A stretch of 64,000 nucleotides of DNA from Tenodera sinensis (GCA_030765045.1 CM060963.1:74687617-74751616), one strand, 5' to 3'; positions 10,760 to 22,534 are shown, counted from the first letter of the stretch. Notes: a model not told the origin generated them from the letters alone. Numbers and translations: made by a program.

Positions 10760-12880
10760 AGCTTCTGAATAAGCATTAAACGTAAAAATTTTTAATCATT
10801 TTGTTTTCGCACTTTCACTTTTAAAACTCTATTAAAAATGCAGATAAAGCAGTATGATTTATATAAAATGAAAGAATGGAATTCCAATTGTTTTAGATTT
10901 CTTTAATTTTGTAAAATAATATGCTGTAAAAGAATGCGGTGCAGAAGTATGGTTTAGGTACAGTTTTTCTAGATACCAATTAACTGAAGTAAAACTGTAT
11001 CATTTTGTAATCTTGACATGCTATAGTTATTGCGAAATATTATGCTGAAATAGAAACGAATTGTTTCCATGCGGCTGTTATTAATTTTCTGAAATACAAA
11101 ATTGCACTACTAAACAATATTAATAATAATTAACGAAGCTAAGAGGGAGGTGATATACCCGGAATGACTTGATTACAAAAATCGATGTTTCTCTCTAATT
11201 AAAGCTCATAGGCATTTACCCCATTCCGATCGAAATACTCTAACAGCTTTTCATCATTTATGGCTGCTGCAAAACCCTCGCGAGAACCATTTGCCATTTC
11301 TCACAGGAGATGCATTGCATGCAAACACAGACTGAAGGGTTGTTTAGTGTTATGAGAGCCAGAAATACCGTTACACACCAGCCTTTCGAAGGACAAATGC
11401 TGGGTCCTGTCAAGGATTTGCATCGTCACTACAGGCTGACACAGAAATGTCTTTGCACAGAATCATAATATCACAAAAGTAAGCGTTTTGCGAACGGATA
11501 TAATTGACATGTTTTCAGTTCAGAATAAAGTCTCGAAATTGTGAAAGGAAAGCAAGAAAGTGAACAGAGATGGGAATGCAGTAGTCAAACTAACTCGAAT
11601 AATTGGGACCGAACCCAATTAGGGTACTAGGTGGATTTTCGTCAATTACGAAAACTTTAAGCATTTATTCGTTAAGTATTAAAGTGATTGAAAATAGGGA
11701 ATTAGTACAGTATGCTGTAATTTATTTTAAAACTACATTTGAAGCTCAGAAACCAATTACTGTAAAGTCTTATAAGCACTGTTGGCGTCTACCTAGAACG
11801 AGTGGCTGGCGAAAGTCGGAATGGAAGTTGGTGAATTGCCTCTTCAAGTTGTTTCAGTGCGTTGCATCAAAAGAAGATCGCTGACTTCACTTCTTAAGTG
11901 TTGATTTGCTTTTCCGTTTTGCTTTGTCGTTAACGTAAAAAATTGCATTCTACTTTGTTATGCACATTGTTAGTAGCTGCAGGCCTTTAATTTTTAAGTC
12001 TTTGGGTATAAGATAACCGGCAGATTCGTGTTTACTCCTGTAGCATTTATTTCATGTTTTTCTGTGCTAATAAACCTACATTTTTACTTGGGAAAATCGT
12101 TTAAACTTAATAATTATTTTTTCCTGTTTTAAAATTCAAAACAAATTAGTTCGATATTTTTTCCTAGTCCTGTTTGGATTACATGGATTTTTGGATTGGT
12201 GGGACTGCTGTATTGAACCATGTGATCGGCTGTACTCGTACATTATGCAAACCACTGTAAATGAGGAATAAAACAAAAGCTATTTAAACTTACACAACTT
12301 AAGAAAACAAAATACATTTTAAAGTCTTTCTAATGTTTTAGCTAAATGATGATTTACTTGCAGATGCAGCTTCCATTTAAGTAACAAATAAGTGAAGATA
12401 GTGTGAATAAATTGCAGGAAACGGAAGTGGTAATGTTTACAAATGTCCTGCGCAGCAGCGACCGACAACAAATGAGAGCCATTTCGGTCTGTAGGCATTC
12501 CATGGCTGCACCACTCACTCCCATGCACGGAAAAGCTACTACATGACGTTCGTTCTCATTTCTAGAGGTCCTTAAAGTGCTCCAGCAAATAATGGCGTCC
12601 ACCAAAATAAGCTTGAATGCGACGTGGCTCGAGAGCATAAAATGCCTCAAGATAATAAATGCGTTTCTGCAATTACATTCACGTATATACCTTCGTGAAA
12701 ATTAGCCGCAGCTTTTCAATGCGAGTCCCTAGGAGAAATTAAAGAGGGTATTGTTTCAACGATAGCTTTTCTGGTTAAATGTAACTTTAAGAAGAGCTAC
12801 AGTGGCGTACGTAAATAAACACTTATCCATTGTAGCTCCACTGAGACGCCAGAAAGTACTCATTAGTCCCTACTTTAAAC
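10760..12880. other. Unassigned 2.1-kb stretch
   Basis: AT-rich. The longest frame is 93 codons at 11603-11884 on the plus strand and is not recognisable. No gene, TIR pair or tandem structure was supported. Confidence 0.5.
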
Positions 12881-13253
12881 ATCTAATATGCTGCACTCAC
12901 ATGACTTTCTCTATCTTGTACTAACTATTCTTAGAAACTCTTATTCTTCTATCTTCTTAATGTTAGTCGAGATAAACATTTGCAGAAATTATCTAATTTT
13001 CTTGTAGGTACAAGGGAAATATGGGGATAGTCAACTGTTCAAAGCCGGTCGCTCTATGAGGGCTTTGAGATTCCGTTCTCTTTGCACGGCGAACGGATAA
13101 AAAATGAATAACGACCTTCCATTTGAGAAAAGTATAAGTTTCTCAAAACTCACCAAATAACAAGGAATATCTCCGAAATGGTTTACTCTACAAAAAATTC
13201 ATTCCAACATAGCGTGTATGTTTTAACGAGATCTGCACTTTTTGTAGTAAGAC
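12881..13253 (+). repeat. Repeat A copy 4 (5' half)
   Basis: Begins GCTGCACTCACATGACTTTC and continues through ATTCCGTTCTCTTTGCACGG, AACGACCTTCCATTTGAG and TGTTTTAACGAGATCTGC. It ends abruptly after TTTTTGTAGTAAGAC, so the half with the microsatellite slot is absent. Confidence 0.85.
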
Positions 13254-14358
13254 TAGCGGACCCGACAGACAAGCGTTGTACATCCAAGAATTATAAATTT
13301 TTTAAAATAAACTATAAATTGTTTGGGCTGTTTTTATGAAAAAAATATGTAACAAAATTATTTTTAGAACAGCTGTCGCCACCACGCCTACAATTATCCC
13401 AGCAAGAGTTATCAATTGCGTCTGATTGTATCTATACACTAAACTTAAATTTGTCGAGTACAAACTTAAAACTGTTTTAAACAACAGCAAGAAAGGAAAA
13501 AACTCAAATCATTTTCATGACAGGTATATTTTTAAAGTGCAAAACTTAAATATTTATATATATTTTAAGGGGAAATCTGTCTAAAATGGAAATATTTTAT
13601 GGTCCCATGTATTATGTTAAATTTCCTTTATTAAACGGAAACTATCTTACGTGGACAACGGAAATCATAGTACGCCTTTTAACGGAAAATTTCCAGTTTT
13701 GTAATGTAGAGTTTAGAAAATATTCAGCCACAAAACTACATCAATGAAGGCACTTTCAATTGCAGTGTCACTGAATATATCAACATAGACAGTGATGTGC
13801 AAACTGACATAATGTAAGTACATTTTTACCTCATACTGTCCATTTATATATGTCAATGGTTTAATTTTCTTAATAGTCTAGGCCGGGCGTCCTGCACACT
13901 GCCCGCTCGGGCAGAAGTAAAAGCCCTCAAGCCCTGACCGTCCGGTTGCGGGCAAGAAATGGAGGTGCTACAGTGGCAGAACTAGAATTGTGTAAATTAA
14001 CTTACACTTTCACTGTCAATTACATAATAATGATAGCGGTATCTTGTACACTTTAATACTGATAACTAATATAATACAAAATAAAATCTTATTGGCAGGA
14101 AATTCAATTAACCAAATGCAAGCACTCGTATAAAACTAATAAACTAAATAAATAATGTAATATGGCATAAAACTTTCTTCTTGTTGGTACTATGCAATTC
14201 AATGAAGTAAACAATACAAATAGATAAAATATTCTTCAAATAAAAATGTCTACGAAAACTAACCTTTCTTAACCATCCGACAATCGCCGTGATTTTTGCA
14301 ATCGTCTGTTTTCCACCAGCTGTTCAATACGTTGGACTATTGTTTGCGAGCTACCCAA
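13254..14358. other. Unassigned stretch left of hAT relic
   Basis: Contains a short GC-rich block (about 13880-13960, CTGCCCGCTCGGGCAG) that could be an end of the hAT relic beside it, but no matching partner end was established. Otherwise nothing recognised. Confidence 0.35.
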
Positions 14359-14728
14359 TCACAAAAATGCTTTCAAGTGTTCATCACTTAATTTGTTTCT
14401 GTGACGAGACTTTGTACACTTCATTAAGGAAAACAGTGGTTCGTAAACATAGGTTGTCCCGAACATGCACAAAATTCTTCCTGTTAGATTGTGGAGTTTA
14501 GGAAATCTTTAGTGTTTTACAATGGTGTAGAAATAGTTTATACTGTTTTTGTTTTGATATTTGTCTTTTAACTCAATATCATTTTTCAAATCTATTACTT
14601 CCAACTGCAGTTCAACAGGACTATCGAGGATATCCACTGAAGATGTTGTTGCAAATAACATAATTTTTTTGTCAAGTGATATAATGTCCGAAATCTAGGC
14701 TCGAATTCTTCGCGCAATTGTCGCAGCC
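14359..14728 (-). pseudogene. hAT transposase C-terminus (GTF2IRD2/ZBED-like)
   Basis: Minus-strand pieces in order are REEFEPRF, then after a shift FATTSSVDILDSPVELQLE and VIDLKNDIELKDKY, then, after a stop and frame change, FPKLHNLTGR, CMFGTTYVYEPLFSLMK and SRHRNKLSDEHLKAFL. This matches the C-terminal dimerisation region of hAT transposases of the type domesticated in vertebrate GTF2IRD2, where a LQLELIxLQ block is followed by FGSTYxCEQxFSxMK and LSDEHL. At least two frameshifts and a terminal stop make it inactive. Element ends were not found. Confidence 0.65.
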
Positions 14729-14859
14729 ATTAGTAGCACACCGCAGTACTAATATGTAGCGTTATACCACCACTACAATAATATACTGAACTGTGTGGCT
14801 GTGCGACCCGCAGTGAGTGTAATGTTCAGCCCCGCGCGCCCTCAAGCGACCTTGACTCG

Positions 14860-14880
14860 AATATAGGCCTGGCCTATATT
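14860..14880. other. Perfect 10-bp-arm palindrome
   Basis: AATATAGGCC-T-GGCCTATATT, arms fully complementary around a single T. It lies just right of the hAT relic and may be an element-end structure or chance. Confidence 0.6.
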
Positions 14881-15044
14881 CTTTGAACGGAAATCTGTCA
14901 TTAACGGAAATGTTCGAGAGTCCCGTTTGATTCCGCTGAAGACAGGTTTTGCTTTATTAACAGAAATAAAATTTGTTTTTTTATATCTTAAGGCTATTTC
15001 ATGAGCAATATTTTTAGTTAAATATTAGTTAAATAATTTTAGTT

Positions 15045-15378
15045 AAATAAACTTGATGGTTTGCTAACCTTTGAACACGCAACATATAATTGGTCAAGCG
15101 AAAAGCACGAATTTTCTAGATCCAACATACAAATTTACATTGTTTGGCCTTATGACTTATTAATAGTCATTGCGAATACCAAGCGAATCAAGCAACAGCG
15201 CTGCAATGCCTGATGAAGCTATTGCCAACGAAATATGATTACGTGATTTAATGTGCGCAAATGTCAGTGAGCTGAGGAATGTTTTGCCAGTGCTACTTGG
15301 TGCGTCCAAAAAAATCGCTATTAATGATTGACGCTGCTGGGCGGTAGGCGATGGAATGCCGAAATGAATGATTGTCAT
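15045..15378 (-). pseudogene. Helitron/PIF1-type helicase scraps
   Basis: Two minus-strand pieces. At 15378-15160 the frame has LDAPSSTGKTFLSSL and IASSGIAALLLDS, matching the Walker A region (GGTGKTF in the family; here two glycines are serines) and the following ASSGIAATLL block of PIF1-like helicases. At about 15118-15045, in another frame, it has SCFSLDQLYVACSKVS, matching the C-terminal FSHGQLYVACSRV block. Everything between these motifs is deleted. Helitron origin fits better than host PIF1 because the fragments are decayed and a Helentron-like end lies 1.1 kb away at 16483-16583. Confidence 0.6.
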
Positions 15379-15649
15379 ATTCGAAATGAGAATGCAAATA
15401 TTCTCAATCTTTATTAACGCGTCATATATTTTCGGCGACGCAAAAACCCTTATTAGCTTTTTTGTGTGGTTTAATACAATATCAGCATTTCACTGTGGGA
15501 AAAAAAAAATCAAAACAGCGCTAATACCGTGAATTGCGCTTCTCTTTGGAGTTAATGTTGCGATTGCGCATGCACTGTAGCGGACAGATGGCCATGTTTG
15601 TTGTAGTTACGTGATTATATTACTCTATAAGAAAACAAAGGCTCTAGCA

Positions 15650-16260
15650 CAATTTGCACAATGTATATTTTTTAATTCACTTTAAAACCTTACTTCAATA
15701 AATAATGTATTAAATTTATAGGCTACATTGATTGTGATAAAATGCAGTGCAATGCACTGGAATTCATGAAAAATCATGTAAAATACTCACCTCTATACTG
15801 CACTTTACACATCTGTGTCGGTCCGGGTGGCTCAGTTGGTTAGACGCTGGCCTACTGATCCCAAGGTCGCGGGTTCAAATCCGGCCCAGACCGATGGTTT
15901 TTAAGTGTGCTTAAAAACGACAGCTCCATGTCAGTAGATTTACTGGCATGTAAAAGAACTCCTGCGGGACAAAATTCCGGCACACCGGCGACATTGATGT
16001 GATCCAAGTAATTGACAGCGTCGTTAAACAACAAAATAATTTTTTTCTTACATATTTGCACGACGTATATGTTTAAATTACATTTAACACCTTACTTCAA
16101 TAAATATTAATATATTACATTTGTAGGTAAAGCTAAAAGTTAGAGGATATACGTGTACACATCATGGATACTCATTTCAATGCTGCACCTTACAAATTTG
16201 TACAATGTATATTTGTTAATTACACTTTTAATTACTTGTTCTCAATAAGCCCGCACATTT
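15650..16260 (+). repeat. Three-unit degenerate tandem repeat split by a SINE
   Basis: Units begin near 15651, 16051 and 16194 with TTTGCACAATGTATATTTTT-like sequence and share ACCTTACTTCAATAAAT and a CTGCACTTTACA end. Removing the SINE at 15817-16047, units are about 145-170 bp. The SINE lies at the junction of units 1 and 2. Confidence 0.6.
15817..16047 (+). mobile_element. tRNA-headed SINE, full-length copy
   Basis: Head GTCCGGGTGGCTCAGTTGGT contains an RNA polymerase III A box (TGGCTCAGTTGG). GGTCGCGGGTTCAAATCC provides the B box at tRNA-like spacing. The body ends GACAGCGTCGTTAAACAAC and an AAAATAATTTTTTT tail. The second copy at 26608 shares head and tail. An inexact ACAYATT-like flank on each side may be the target duplication. 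Confidence 0.8.
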
Positions 16261-16482
16261 AATTTAATATTAACGCTCAGCTGTGACAAATACTTTTTAG
16301 AATTCAGGCTCAGCATAACAAATACCGGAAATTCTTAAATGCGATTGCAGCGCAGTTGACGGATCCAATTGTGAACCTAAATCATCCAAAGATCATATTA
16401 TGCTCTGTGAACAATACATAAGTTAGTTCATTGATTAAAAAGAGCATGTTCGATGTGGTCATATTGTGGGTCTAACCCATTC

Positions 16483-16583
16483 TCGAATCACCTTTATTAC
16501 ACACGCAAAAGTTCATAAAAATCGGTCCAGCCGTTTAGAAACCTTACAGTTACATAAACACGGACAGAAGAAATATATATAAT
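16483..16583 (-). mobile_element. Helentron-like 5' end fragment
   Basis: Read on the minus strand it begins TATATATTTCTTCTGTCCG and contains GGCTGGACCGATTTTTATG, the same kind of opening as the element at 9858. It lies upstream, in the same orientation, of the helicase scraps at 15045-15378, so both may belong to one broken Helitron/Helentron. Confidence 0.45.
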
Positions 16584-16599
16584 GGTACATCTGTTATGG

Positions 16600-16935
16600 T
16601 TTACTAATTATGTAGAAGTCATCAAGAGCAAACGCGAATCAAAATTGTTAGAGCCATTTTCGAGAAAATCAAAATTAGCTAAAAAATTTTCCATGTAAAC
16701 CGTAATTTAGGGTGGAGGAATTTGCTTCAAAATCCTCGTGTTGCATCCTTGAAAGATATTAAAATTAAACACCACCTTTCGTCGTTGAGTTATGCTGTTC
16801 ATAGACACTGCTTTTTTGGATTCGGGAGAGGGAGTGGGGGTCTCAAAACAATTATATTTCAGGTGAAATCTCGATATCGAATTTTTGGGTGGAATACAAT
16901 ACTGCCCCTATTTACCATACATGTGTAGTAAAGGA
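16600..16935 (+). repeat. Repeat A copy 5 (3' half)
   Basis: Starts in the middle of the family sequence (TTATGTAGAAGTCATCAAG) and runs to the tail ATTTTTGGGTGGAATACAAT and TACCATACATGTGTAGTAAAG. The microsatellite slot is almost empty here (CATAGACACTGC), which gives a reference for the unexpanded state. Confidence 0.8.
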
Positions 16936-16964
16936 ATTAAAAACCTCTACTAGCCAAATTAACG

Positions 16965-17130
16965 CAAAATAACCGAGCAGGATGGCTCAAGGGAAACGTC
17001 TCTGGCCCACATTCCGGGGTTCGCAGGTTTCATCCCGTGGCCGACCTTCCTGACCCATGGTCTTTTTTTTTTTTAAATGAAGGTTTACCCGGGTCTTCTA
17101 TAAGTAACTGGATATTCGAAGGGTTAACCT
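16965..17130 (+). mobile_element. Degenerate tRNA-derived SINE
   Basis: GAGCAGGATGGCTCAAGG resembles an A box and GGTTCGCAGGTTTCATCCC a B box, followed by CCTTCCTGACCCATGG and a poly-T/A-rich segment. It differs from the SINE at 15817, so it would be a second family. Decayed; moderate support only. Confidence 0.45.
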
Positions 17131-17579
17131 CTTAATTATTCTTGGATATGTTGTACATATTTATTAATAAAAACATTTCCCAGTACCGTACAGAGTGCAT
17201 TTGCATAAATTTAAGTTTAAAGTAACAGTGTAACAAACCACAGAAGTAGCAATTGCATTCAAAGTCCACAATTTCCAACGTGCCTACCACTCTGAACAAT
17301 GCACAGGTACAGGCAACCTTCCGTCTCATCGTGCACCTCCGACAGTATACCATCTGTATGTACTTACAATCCAGGGATAGGTACTGCTTGGATTAGTTGC
17401 ATACACTCTGTCCTTAATGACTCCCCATAGGGGAAAGTCTAAGGGAATTAGTCGGGAGATCACAGAGGCCAAGAAATAGAGCCTGAACAATTTTTATCGA
17501 ATACGCCCGAAAATTAAGTGGTTGTTGTTTCTGTGTAAAAGTTTAAATTTCTCTCAGATAATTGGGCTGATGATTAAAG

Positions 17580-18169
17580 TATGACGATACTGCAACACAG
17601 AACAATCGGGCCAAGCTACTTCACACCACATAGCAGGCCGGCAAGCAAACAAAGGCGCTCAAGGTCAAGCTTCGCCACACCACACACGCGAGCAGACACG
17701 TGACTAATAACAATCAGGTAGCGTCACAAACTATTTTCCAGAGCCTTCAAGAAATGCACGGCAGCCGGCGTGTTTGTACAAGTTCCGGAAAGGACCATGT
17801 GACGCCATCCCCGATAATAAGGAGGCGCGGAAACAGTAGAGAGAGTTATAGACATGAGTCAGGCAGTATGTCAGTGAGAGCGAGACAGCTGTGTGTGTGA
17901 AATATACTTGGCGTTGAAGTGAAAAAGTTTTAACGAGTGTTGAATGAGTGTATTGCCGGAGTTAGAGTTCGAGAAACAGAGAAAGTGAAGAAAGTCAGTG
18001 AAAAGACTGAGCCAAGCCTACGAAAAGAAAACAGTTGGGAGTTGTAGTATCACGAAAGACTACAAATTGTGTTAACGTCAGTAGAGGAGAACTGTGATTT
18101 TGTACGAAAGTTTAGAAGAAAAATATAGTGACGGAAAAGTAGCTGGATGGATTTTGATAAATTGTCATA
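17580..18169 (+). mobile_element. LTR-B copy 3, solo LTR
   Basis: A 590-bp copy with mutated ends (TATGACGATAC at the left, AATTGTCATA at the right; TGTGAC/GTCACA in copy 1). The interior matches LTR-B: CCGGCGTGTTTGTACAAG, a degenerate TATA region (CCCCGATAATAAGGAGGC), GCGAGACAGCTGTGTGTG, GTTGGGAGTTGTAGTATCAC and ATTGTGTTAACGTC. No coding sequence follows. Confidence 0.7.
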
Positions 18170-19294
18170 ATACTTTTTAATGCATACTAATTCTCTGTAT
18201 CTCTTCTTCTCTCACCACATGCACGCGCACGCACACACATAATAACGTTATCAGCATACACAATAAATTGATGTTGGCTGAGGATATGTTGATCGTTGAA
18301 ATCCCAACGTAAAATTATTCGGTCGAATAAAATGCTTTCTCTACTCAGGGTACAAAAATTATTATTTTTGTTTCAGGAATTTGCTACATCAGTAACTACA
18401 ACATTTTCTGGAAGTTCACCTTCACTTTGATTTTTCATGGACTATTAATCTCAACAAGTTTCTGGGGTTTTACATTCACTCATCAGCTGAGACTTTCATC
18501 TTTTCCTTTAGTCCATTTCTAAAGCCCTTGTCCGAGTTTTAACTACAGCGATGGCAGCAAATCCTGTAATGCCATTTACTGAACTTGCAGTAGCCAATGC
18601 TTCCTCATATTCCATTCTTTCTTGTTTATTTACTTGTGCCTCGGATATTTGCTTTCATAAGGGCTTTGGTTGTCGTAGTGCCCTGGGGTACGCAGCTTTG
18701 CTACAAGAGTTGAGTTGGAAAAACTTTTTCTTAAAACCACCACCAAACAATAGCGAACGGAACAAAAGGTCAACCAATACTGACAGGCTACTGTTTCTCT
18801 TTTTCTCTTTGGTCTTGTCTGCCCATACCAACTACTCGTGAACTTGGCTTCTGAAATTAATTAAAGCCATTTGTCAAGGCATTAGGTCCGCCGATCTCGG
18901 CGAGATGTGCAGGACCTTCTTAGCGTTGGGGGAGAAGCATAATTACTGTTGGGAAACAAAATTAATTCCATTAACATTTCATCGCCTGAATCTCGAGTTT
19001 ACCATGAGCCTCTTTGGATTGGAAAACCTTCGTGTTAACACCATCATTTGTACTTAAGCCGGGATACACTTTTCATATAGCACTAGTATGACAAATAAGT
19101 AATTAAACTTATTCAAGAACATAATCTTTTATAGTCGTTTCCTCGATGTTCACTTATCTATCACATACGGTGAAGTTTCTGTGGTCGTCTCCAGGGCCTA
19201 TCTGGAATTTTTTTTTCAGTTTAGGGAAGAAACATTACTGAGGAATTTGTACGCTTTGCATAAAAGGTTGAACTGAATGTAGAGACCTATGCTA
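18170..19294. other. Unassigned 1.1-kb stretch
   Basis: A 96-codon plus-strand frame at 18551-18841 has no recognisable motif. No repeat family of this window is present. Confidence 0.45.
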
Positions 19295-19738
19295 TACCAG
19301 GTATTTAAGAACAGTGTCTGATATTGCAACAGGAATTGGGATCGGTCAAAATTAGAATAAATATTCCTATAAACATACGTCCGGAAACGAACACCTGCTG
19401 AGATATAACCCCTTATGTACACCACCCCATTATGTATACATCGTGTGACAATACTCAAACCAAATATTTAATGGACGATGGGTTCGTCGAGTAGGTCTAG
19501 TAACATGGAACCCTCGTTCGCCGAACCTCAATCCATTAGGTTTCTGGCTATGAGGAGATTTAAAGACATTGATGTATGCTAAACCTATCGAAAATGTGCA
19601 TACATTGTACATTTTTCTAAAATATGTGTATATCTCAACAAATATTTGCTTCCGGACATATAATTATAGGAACTTTTATTCTAGTTTTGAACAATCCCAA
19701 CTCTTGTTGCAATATTGGACACTTTTAAACACCTTGTA
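19295..19738 (+). mobile_element. Mariner-like relic with ~105-bp TIRs
   Basis: The left end (TACCAGGTATTTAAGAACAG through GATATTGCAACAGGAATTGG to CTGCTGAGATATA) and the reverse complement of the right end (TACAAGGTGTTTAAAAGTG through AATATTGCAACAAGAGTTGG to TTGTTGAGATATA) align over about 105 bp at roughly 80% identity. A TA precedes the left end; the right flank has decayed to TG. The 444-bp element holds a transposase scrap between the TIRs. Confidence 0.7.
19468..19612 (+). pseudogene. Mariner-like transposase scrap around the third catalytic Asp
   Basis: Translation gives RWVRRVGLVTWNPRSPNLNP, then a GFWL-stop-GDL run and LMYAKPIENV. Insect transposases of this type read WPPRSPDLNPLDFFLWG followed by LK-LVY; here the catalytic Asp of SPDLNP is Asn and the W of the LWG triplet is a stop codon. 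It lies between the long TIRs at 19295-19738. Confidence 0.65.
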
Positions 19739-21670
19739 TGTGCACTGTCGAAAATTGGGTCTCATTTTGAGAGATTCCCTTAGTGCATTTCAGAGCCTTC
19801 GTGAGGTATACACTACGATTCTATTATGTAGCGTACCTAGGATGTTCTCCGTATTGCACACGCTCCTAGCGTTAACGTGTGCGGGCAGGGATTCCTGGTC
19901 ACGTTAGCTTGCAGGTAAGTGAGATGTTGGATTTGCTAGCAGCGGCTACAGCTATAAATCCAGCAAATCCCGTGTTACTTCGGAAAACCTTAAGCTTAAA
20001 GTGTGAAGAGCGGTGCTGTCGTGCTGGTGCGAAGAGTGGATGGTCAGCTCTGCTGAAATAACCTTTTTAAGGTAAAACTCATGTTACTGAGACCACCTTG
20101 TGCTGTGGGAGTCGCCACTGAAGATGACTATATGCACTCAAAAACCCCTGCCACCGCAGTTGGGAGGTGCAGGCCTGCTGTGGTGCCGTCAGAAGCATCC
20201 GCGCATTGCATGGTGGAAGTGGAACTGTTTCGCAGTGCGTAACCAGAGCTGGGAGACAAGCTTGACCAAGGCTGAGCCTACCCCCTAGTGGAGTACGGGA
20301 GAGAATAGTAGGAATTCTATGTGATGTTTTCAGGAATCAATGTGTAATTTGCCTTTGCAATTGCTGGTGTCCGCGCCTGAGTTCTGCAGCTTGTCGTGCG
20401 CATCAAGTACCATACTTGTGTGCGTGTCAGTACCCTGCTTGCTGCGGTCCTTCTTCTGCATTCCCTCCCGATTTCCATGAAAATAATTTTAAAAATGTGC
20501 CGTCAAAATGGCTCATCAGGCATTGAAAGTCAGGTTTTTGTTGTCAATACACTACGTTCTCACTTTATTAATGTGATCTAGTTCAACTTCTCATCGTCCT
20601 TTCAGTTAGTTTACGCTACCTCTTCATTTTGTTCACTACGGTTCCGGACGGTTCACTCGCTGGGGAGTCGAACAAAAGACTTACTAATCTCTCTTAATAG
20701 CAGCTCTCACTGCACAACACATTAGTTGTAACCAACTCGCTCGAAAACTCGCACCAGAAGCACCCTAACTCCCTTGCTGACTGACCTATTGGCGAGAGAG
20801 CTTGCTTGTGTAGCTTTTGGTAACGTCCACAGAATTCACGAACGTTCGAGAAGTGGGAAACTTCCACAAGATTTTGGTTATTTGCCGATAGTGCTTCCTT
20901 TTTACTCTGGGAGATAGCGTCACTTATCTATTTACCTCTCCACTGCCACGTGCCAACCGCCCATTAACCTTAGACCACAGTGGCTGCGTCGCAATATTAC
21001 ATTGCATAGCACATTGCGGCAATAAATATCTCCCAGAATTATTTAGCCATACTATATAAAATGCAAATACTACCTATTTGTGGTACTGTGAATCTAATGT
21101 TCTCTTTAGCTTCTGTGGTGCAGTAACACAGCCATATTTTAAATTTTCATGATGATAATGCATGATGGCGTTAATAGATGGCACTGATGATAATGTAAAC
21201 AAATTATGGCGAGTTTTATGTGCCTCCACGGGCATCAGGTCTCTCGAGGAAGGGAGAGGAAAACTTTCTGCAGGTTCTTGCTAGACCGTTTGTTTCATTA
21301 GCGTTTTGGATGTTTGTTCAAGTCCGCACAATAAACATTACGCCTCCTAGCTCTCAGGGAATTCCACCAGCTCACTGTGGCAACAGCAGAATAATGTCAA
21401 AAAGAGTAGAAAACAACTGAATAACGAATATCACAATTTATATTTGGTAATTACAAGTTGTTTTATGTATCATGCGGTTGTGATGTGCAATGCAGTTTAC
21501 TCTAACACTGATTCTTCCTACGTGCCCTCCACTCTGGAATAAACATGATTTAAATAAACACACCTGTATTTTATTATTGTAGAGGCGGAAAATAATTATG
21601 AGGACAATGCATCGATGAAATTTAAATAAGTATTATTGTAAATGACATATGAGAAATGACAATGTTAAAA
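19739..21670. other. Unassigned 1.9-kb stretch
   Basis: Slightly more GC-rich around 19870-20300, with short frames of no recognisable product. It lies on the interior side of the LTR at 21690-22274, but no gag or pol motifs are visible. No gene supported. Confidence 0.4.
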
Positions 21671-21687
21671 ATCCCACTTCTGACACC
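21671..21687 (-). promoter_or_regulatory. Retroelement primer-binding site
   Basis: On the minus strand TGGTGTCAGAAGTGGGA begins two bases after the CA end of the neighbouring LTR. A TGG start (pairing with tRNA CCA-3') immediately downstream of a 5' LTR is the standard minus-strand primer site of LTR retrotransposons. The primer tRNA was not determined. Confidence 0.65.
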
Positions 21688-21689
21688 AT

Positions 21690-22274
21690 TGTGACGTATT
21701 GGCAAGTCTAGTACTTTTAGTGTCATTTTATTTCTCTTTTAAAGGTGAATCACAAAACACAGTCCTCTTTTTTATTGTTAGCACAATCTAAAATTTTGCA
21801 GCTGTTCTGTCTGATCGTAACCTTGACACAAATACTGCTCACAATTCGATTTTCTCTTTCTTTAACAAACAGCTGCTTTCAACGATACGTTCGCTAAAAA
21901 CTGCTTCACACAACAAACAACACCTACGCCACGATTAAATGTCTAACACTGTCTCTGAGACACACACGCCCAAACTTTCTGTACACAGCACTCACATAAA
22001 AACTACCTCTCCTCTGTCCGGCTCTCTCGCTTTTATAATCCAGGCCAACTGCCAATGAATTCCGTGGAAGACATATATATTTTTTTTCGAAACCTCTCTT
22101 AAACGAGCCCGGCACGTTGAACAGCTAGAACGGTATGGGAACCTTTGTTCAGCTACGCTAATAGTCGTTTTTGTTCTAACAGCTCCATTGTCGTCGGGCC
22201 GTGTATTTAGAAGCAGTGGTGTGAGGTAGCTAACACCGAGTTTTCCTTTGAGATGGCTGACGTCTGGAGTCACA
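21690..22274 (-). mobile_element. LTR-C: 5' LTR of an LTR retrotransposon
   Basis: A 585-bp minus-oriented LTR starting TGTGACTCCAGACGTC and ending CCAATACGTCACA. It carries a TATA box (GGATTATAAAAGCGAGAGAG, near 22030) and an AATAAA (near 21744). The 3' part resembles LTR-B (ATTGTGCTAACAATA, GACTGTGTTTTGTG), so the families are related. A primer-binding site follows directly, so this is a true 5' LTR and not a solo LTR, although the internal coding region could not be found downstream. Confidence 0.7.
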
Positions 22275-22534
22275 ATAACCTGTGTTTGTTTTAGTAGTGG
22301 CCTATATTTGCATGCCATACTATGGTATTCCTCCATTTATTCCCCGCCTGTATCTGCATGCAATTATATGGTCGGCATTTTACCTTTCAAATATATTTCT
22401 TATCAGCAATATATTAACACATTAAGTCGTATCCAGTTGTCATTGGATTTTTGTTTTTTCTTTTAATTTTATACGTTGATTAGACACACAATTACATTTT
22501 CAGTCATTCTTCCATATTTTGGGGAGAAGAAATA

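Noticed and set aside
15817..15892. Functional tRNA gene
   Set aside because: Cloverleaf pairing is incomplete and a SINE body and tail follow; a second copy with the same body occurs at 26608.
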